Below, one piece after another: positions 61,517 through 64,000 of a stretch of 64,000 nucleotides of DNA. Source of the DNA: Paenibacillus andongensis (GTDB taxonomy: Bacteria; Bacillota; Bacilli; Paenibacillales; NBRC-103111); assembly GCF_025369935.1 (NCBI RefSeq), contig NZ_CP104467.1:7013001-7077000 (forward strand). Reading direction: 5' to 3'. Made by a program: the position numbers and the translations under genes. Numbering within the stretch: position 1 is the stretch's first letter; the number at the start of each line of letters is the position of its first letter. Below the pieces are notes generated by a model, which made no database searches, was not told the origin of the DNA, and was given only the letters and a program-made list of their open reading frames with translations.

Positions 61517-62593
61517 TTATTCGTTCCAGTTCAGCTTCACTTCATTCCCAGTTCGTGAAGATTCGTAAATGGCATCGAGAATAAGATTGTTCGTATAGCC
61601 GGAGAGTGCCGATGTAATCGGTTGTTTACCTTCGCGAATGCAATCTAGGAAATGGAGGCTAAGGCGCAGACGTTCACCCTCATCATCATCCGGTTTCTTC
61701 AGATCGGTCTCGATCGCTTTGTTAAACTTCTCCGTTAACAGCTTACCGTTAGCTCCGCGATAGCTTGCTCCGCCTTCTGTTCCCATCAGGTGAACGAACG
61801 GTGTATTGTCCGTATCCATATGTACGGCCCAGCTTACTTCCAGCGTCAGCGTGCTGCCATCTTCCATGCGAATCAAAGCAGTAGCCAAATCTTCGACGTC
61901 GTACGTACCGTTCCAGTTTGGCGTACCCCATGTTCCGATTCCTTTGCGGCGAGGCCCGAATTCGGCATACGTAGCGCCCGATACTGACACTGGCTTCGGA
62001 TTCCCCATCAAGTAGAGGGCAAGATCCAACATATGAACGCCAATATCAATCAGCGGACCTCCGCCCGACTCCTCCATTTTCGTAAACCAAGTGCCCCAAC
62101 CGGGAATACCCTTGCGGCGGAACCAACCTGTTTTCGCTGTATAAATTTTGCCTAGCTCGCCGGCATCGACCTGCTCCTTGATCTGAAGCGGAACGGATTC
62201 CCAGCGCATTTGGTGGCCGATCATGACGACTTTATCTGATGCTTGACTGGCCTTATAAATTTGTTTGGCCGCTTCCGCGTTGATACCCATTGGCTTCTCA
62301 ATCAGCACATGCTTGCCCGCTTCAATCGCTTGAACAGCAAGCGAAGCATGGTGCATATTAGGCACGCCGATAATAACAGCGTCTACATTTGCACTTTGAA
62401 TAAGTTCTTCTGGGGTTGCTGGTACGTAAGCAATACCGTGTTCCTGTGCGCGTGCTTCCGCGAGTGGCAGATAGGCATCCGTAATCGCCGTAATTTCACA
62501 TAAATTGCCTAGCTTCGAAAATTCACGAATGTGAACCCCGCCAATATTCCCCGCTCCAATAATACCTACTCTAATTTTGTTAACGCTTCCCAC
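61517..62593 (-). CDS. Gfo/Idh/MocA-family oxidoreductase
   Basis: A 358-residue sugar dehydrogenase. The Rossmann motif is GIIGAGNIGG (10-19) and the EKP motif is LIEKPMG near residue 98. GGGPLIDIGVHMLDLALYLMG is the characteristic dimer and catalytic region, with the HMLDL His-Asp. First gene of the operon with the isomerase; divergent from AraC. Confidence 0.92.
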   Translation of the reverse strand: MGSVNKIRVGIIGAGNIGGVHIREFSKLGNLCEITAITDAYLPLAEARAQEHGIAYVPATPEELIQSANVDAVIIGVPNMHHASLAVQAIEAGKHVLIEKPMGINAEAAKQIYKASQASDKVVMIGHQMRWESVPLQIKEQVDAGELGKIYTAKTGWFRRKGIPGWGTWFTKMEESGGGPLIDIGVHMLDLALYLMGNPKPVSVSGATYAEFGPRRKGIGTWGTPNWNGTYDVEDLATALIRMEDGSTLTLEVSWAVHMDTDNTPFVHLMGTEGGASYRGANGKLLTEKFNKAIETDLKKPDDDEGERLRLSLHFLDCIREGKQPITSALSGYTNNLILDAIYESSRTGNEVKLNWNE

Positions 62594-62715
62594 TGTTCGT
62601 TCCTCCTCATATGCACATCCTGTTCGATCTCCTTTTATGGTAAAATAAGTGCAGCAAGAAGTCGTACCGTTATTTCGGAAAACGTCCCATTTTTTCGAAG
62701 GAGATCAGCCTCACT

Positions 62716-63609
62716 ATGACGTACTTTCCCGATTATCTCAAAACGTACCCCAATATGGACTCGTCTTTCCCTTTCCATTTCAGCAGGAATACGCTCGACC
62801 ATGGTTTTCGGGCACATCGCCATGATTACCTAGAGTTCTCTTATGTCGTCCATGGCCGGGGAGCAGAAACCATAAATGACGTGAAACATCCGATGACACC
62901 AGGCACCTTTACGTTCGTACTGCCCTATCAGGTGCATGAAATATTTACAGATCCGGGGGAGCATCTCGTCCTGTTCAACTGCTCATTCAGTATGGACCTG
63001 CTTATGGAGCCAGGGAACGATCAAGGCTTGTCCAGACTGTTTCATGATACGAATACCTTGCCGGGCTATGTCCAACTGAATGGGCAAGATCAACTGCAAA
63101 TGAGTGCTCTCATTGAAGATATGTACAAAGAGTACAACGCGAACGAACGCTACAGGCAGACACTGCTGAAAGCGAGGCTGAAGGAAATCCTTGTTCGGTT
63201 CGATCGGTATCGTTGGAAACAAGCGGGGCAGGCTGAAGTCACGGCCATATCGCCGCTCTCAGGGGCCAAAACGAGTCCTTCCGTGTGGCCCATCATTCAC
63301 TACATCCACCGGAACTATCAAGAGGATCTGGCCTTGTCAGACCTCGCGACACGGTTCACGATGAGTGTGTCCCGCATCAGCGAGGTCATTAAACAAACGA
63401 CCGGCCAAACGTTCGTTCATTTCCTTCACGATCTGCGACTGCGCCATGCGTGCAGCTTGCTTGTATCCACCGACATGAGCGTGACGGAGATTGCCTTGGA
63501 GGTCGGGTATGGCTCGTATAAAACATTTTCCCGCATTTTTCGGGAAAGCAAAGGCATCGTGCCGAAGGATTATCGCAAAGCCGAGTATGGTCGACGAGTG
63601 ACGCAATGA
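62716..63609 (+). CDS. AraC-family regulator with cupin sensor domain
   Basis: A 297-residue regulator: cupin N-terminus (FRAHRHDYLEFSYVVHGRG, PYQVHEIF) and C-terminal HTH (LALSDLATRFTMSVSRISEV, then SYKTFSRIFRESKGIVPKDY). AAGGAG lies 12 bases before the ATG. Divergent from the oxidoreductase-isomerase operon, its likely target. Confidence 0.92.
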   Translation: MTYFPDYLKTYPNMDSSFPFHFSRNTLDHGFRAHRHDYLEFSYVVHGRGAETINDVKHPMTPGTFTFVLPYQVHEIFTDPGEHLVLFNCSFSMDLLMEPGNDQGLSRLFHDTNTLPGYVQLNGQDQLQMSALIEDMYKEYNANERYRQTLLKARLKEILVRFDRYRWKQAGQAEVTAISPLSGAKTSPSVWPIIHYIHRNYQEDLALSDLATRFTMSVSRISEVIKQTTGQTFVHFLHDLRLRHACSLLVSTDMSVTEIALEVGYGSYKTFSRIFRESKGIVPKDYRKAEYGRRVTQ

Positions 63610-63664
63610 TAGACGACTCGGGTCTTATGGGAGCAACCATCAAACATAGTCAACGCAATCCGCA

Positions 63665-63690
63665 GGGAGAGGGCAACCTCTCCTTTTTTG
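63665..63690. terminator. Terminator of the AraC gene
   Basis: GGAGAGG and CCTCTCC around GCAA, then TTTTTT. Confidence 0.8.
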
Positions 63691-64000
63691 ATTTTTGAGT
63701 TTGGGGCAAGACAAGCTTTCCCCTGTTTAGCATCGTTATATGCAGACTTGGCTTAGCGGATACATGCATAGTCATTCGTTCGGTAAGACTATTTTTTCCT
63801 GATATTTGTTTTCTGGTTCGTGGGGGAAATGAGGCATCAAGAAGGCATGTTGTACAGCGTGCAACATTGGCGTGAAAAACGCTGATTAGCATGCGTAATG
63901 TTGTACAAAATACAACAACACGCTACCGCCGATGTTTTAAACATATACATCTTAGGCAGCGTAACTTGCCTTGCTTCAACTTTTAAAAACACTCTTATCC
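63691..64000. other. Intergenic end region with one dispersed repeat
   Basis: No gene is seen up to the window end. The only recognisable element is the dispersed repeat at 63847-63916. Confidence 0.5.
63847..63916 (+). repeat. Dispersed paired-palindrome repeat, copy 4
   Basis: ATGTTGTAC-n4-TGCAACATT, a spacer with AAACGCTGATTA, then TAATGTTGTACAAAATACAAC. This is the most complete copy and shows both palindromes clearly. Confidence 0.7.

Noticed and set aside
1-64000. tRNA, rRNA, insertion sequences and prophage
   Set aside because: None was recognised on either strand.

Overview
The window looks like chromosomal DNA of an endospore-forming Firmicute close to Paenibacillus. This is an inference from content: a GerA/GerC/GerB germinant-receptor locus, several sugar ABC importers made only of a lipoprotein and two permeases with no ATPase gene beside them, large membrane-anchored AraC regulators, many Gfo/Idh/MocA oxidoreductases, GGAGG-type ribosome sites and U-tailed hairpin terminators. 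No rRNA, tRNA, CRISPR array, transposase or prophage gene was seen.

Layout. 1-4.1 kb: a sugar ABC importer (two permeases, then a lipoprotein) followed by the start of a sensor kinase that leaves the window. 4.1-5.6 kb: RNA helicase DbpA. 5.8-9.7 kb: a sugar locus (DUF4091/GH123-like protein, oxidoreductase, divergent AraC) followed by a decayed AraC tail. 9.8-15.6 kb: small unrelated genes (truncated DUF4362, GNAT, DUF3024, serine hydrolase, NTP-binding protein, LacI and ArsR-type regulators). 15.8-21 kb: a glycolipid glycosyltransferase overlapping a PAP2 phosphatase, and a large YhgE/Pip membrane protein with a small partner. A tight cluster of DnaA-box sequences lies upstream at 21.1-21.2 kb. 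21.5-27.7 kb: two cytosine-deaminase-like amidohydrolases around a PucR regulator, an orphan NMT1-type binding lipoprotein and a nucleoside hydrolase, together suggesting scavenging of an N-heterocycle.

28.1-36.9 kb is the clearest system: a guanidine-assimilation locus. Two divergent guanidine-I (ykkC) riboswitches with their own terminators face away from each other. The left one leads carboxyguanidine deiminase subunits, a biotin-dependent guanidine carboxylase and allophanate hydrolase. The right one leads an APC permease that is the obvious candidate importer. These genes are often mislabelled as urea degradation.

37-45.6 kb: an oxidoreductase; an ArsR/SRPBCC operon whose promoter spacer is a perfect palindrome; an HxlR repressor divergent from a LigB-type dioxygenase and DoxX protein, resembling Bacillus subtilis catDE; a DeoR regulator with a MurA paralogue carrying Asp at the fosfomycin-reactive Cys position; a GyrI-like protein and a phosphoesterase. 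45.8-50.4 kb: germinant receptor with gerB divergent and two small membrane proteins. 50.5-59.5 kb: rhamnogalacturonan-type uptake (GH105, two permeases, two paralogous lipoproteins, membrane AraC) with paired GATGATTATC-like repeats at the same 19-bp spacing upstream of both lipoprotein genes. 59.6-63.6 kb: two small unknown genes, a TIM-barrel isomerase, an oxidoreductase and a divergent AraC. Intergenic DNA also carries four copies of a roughly 70-bp repeat made of two GTTGTAC-type palindromes, and a separate group of TAAGCAA hairpins.
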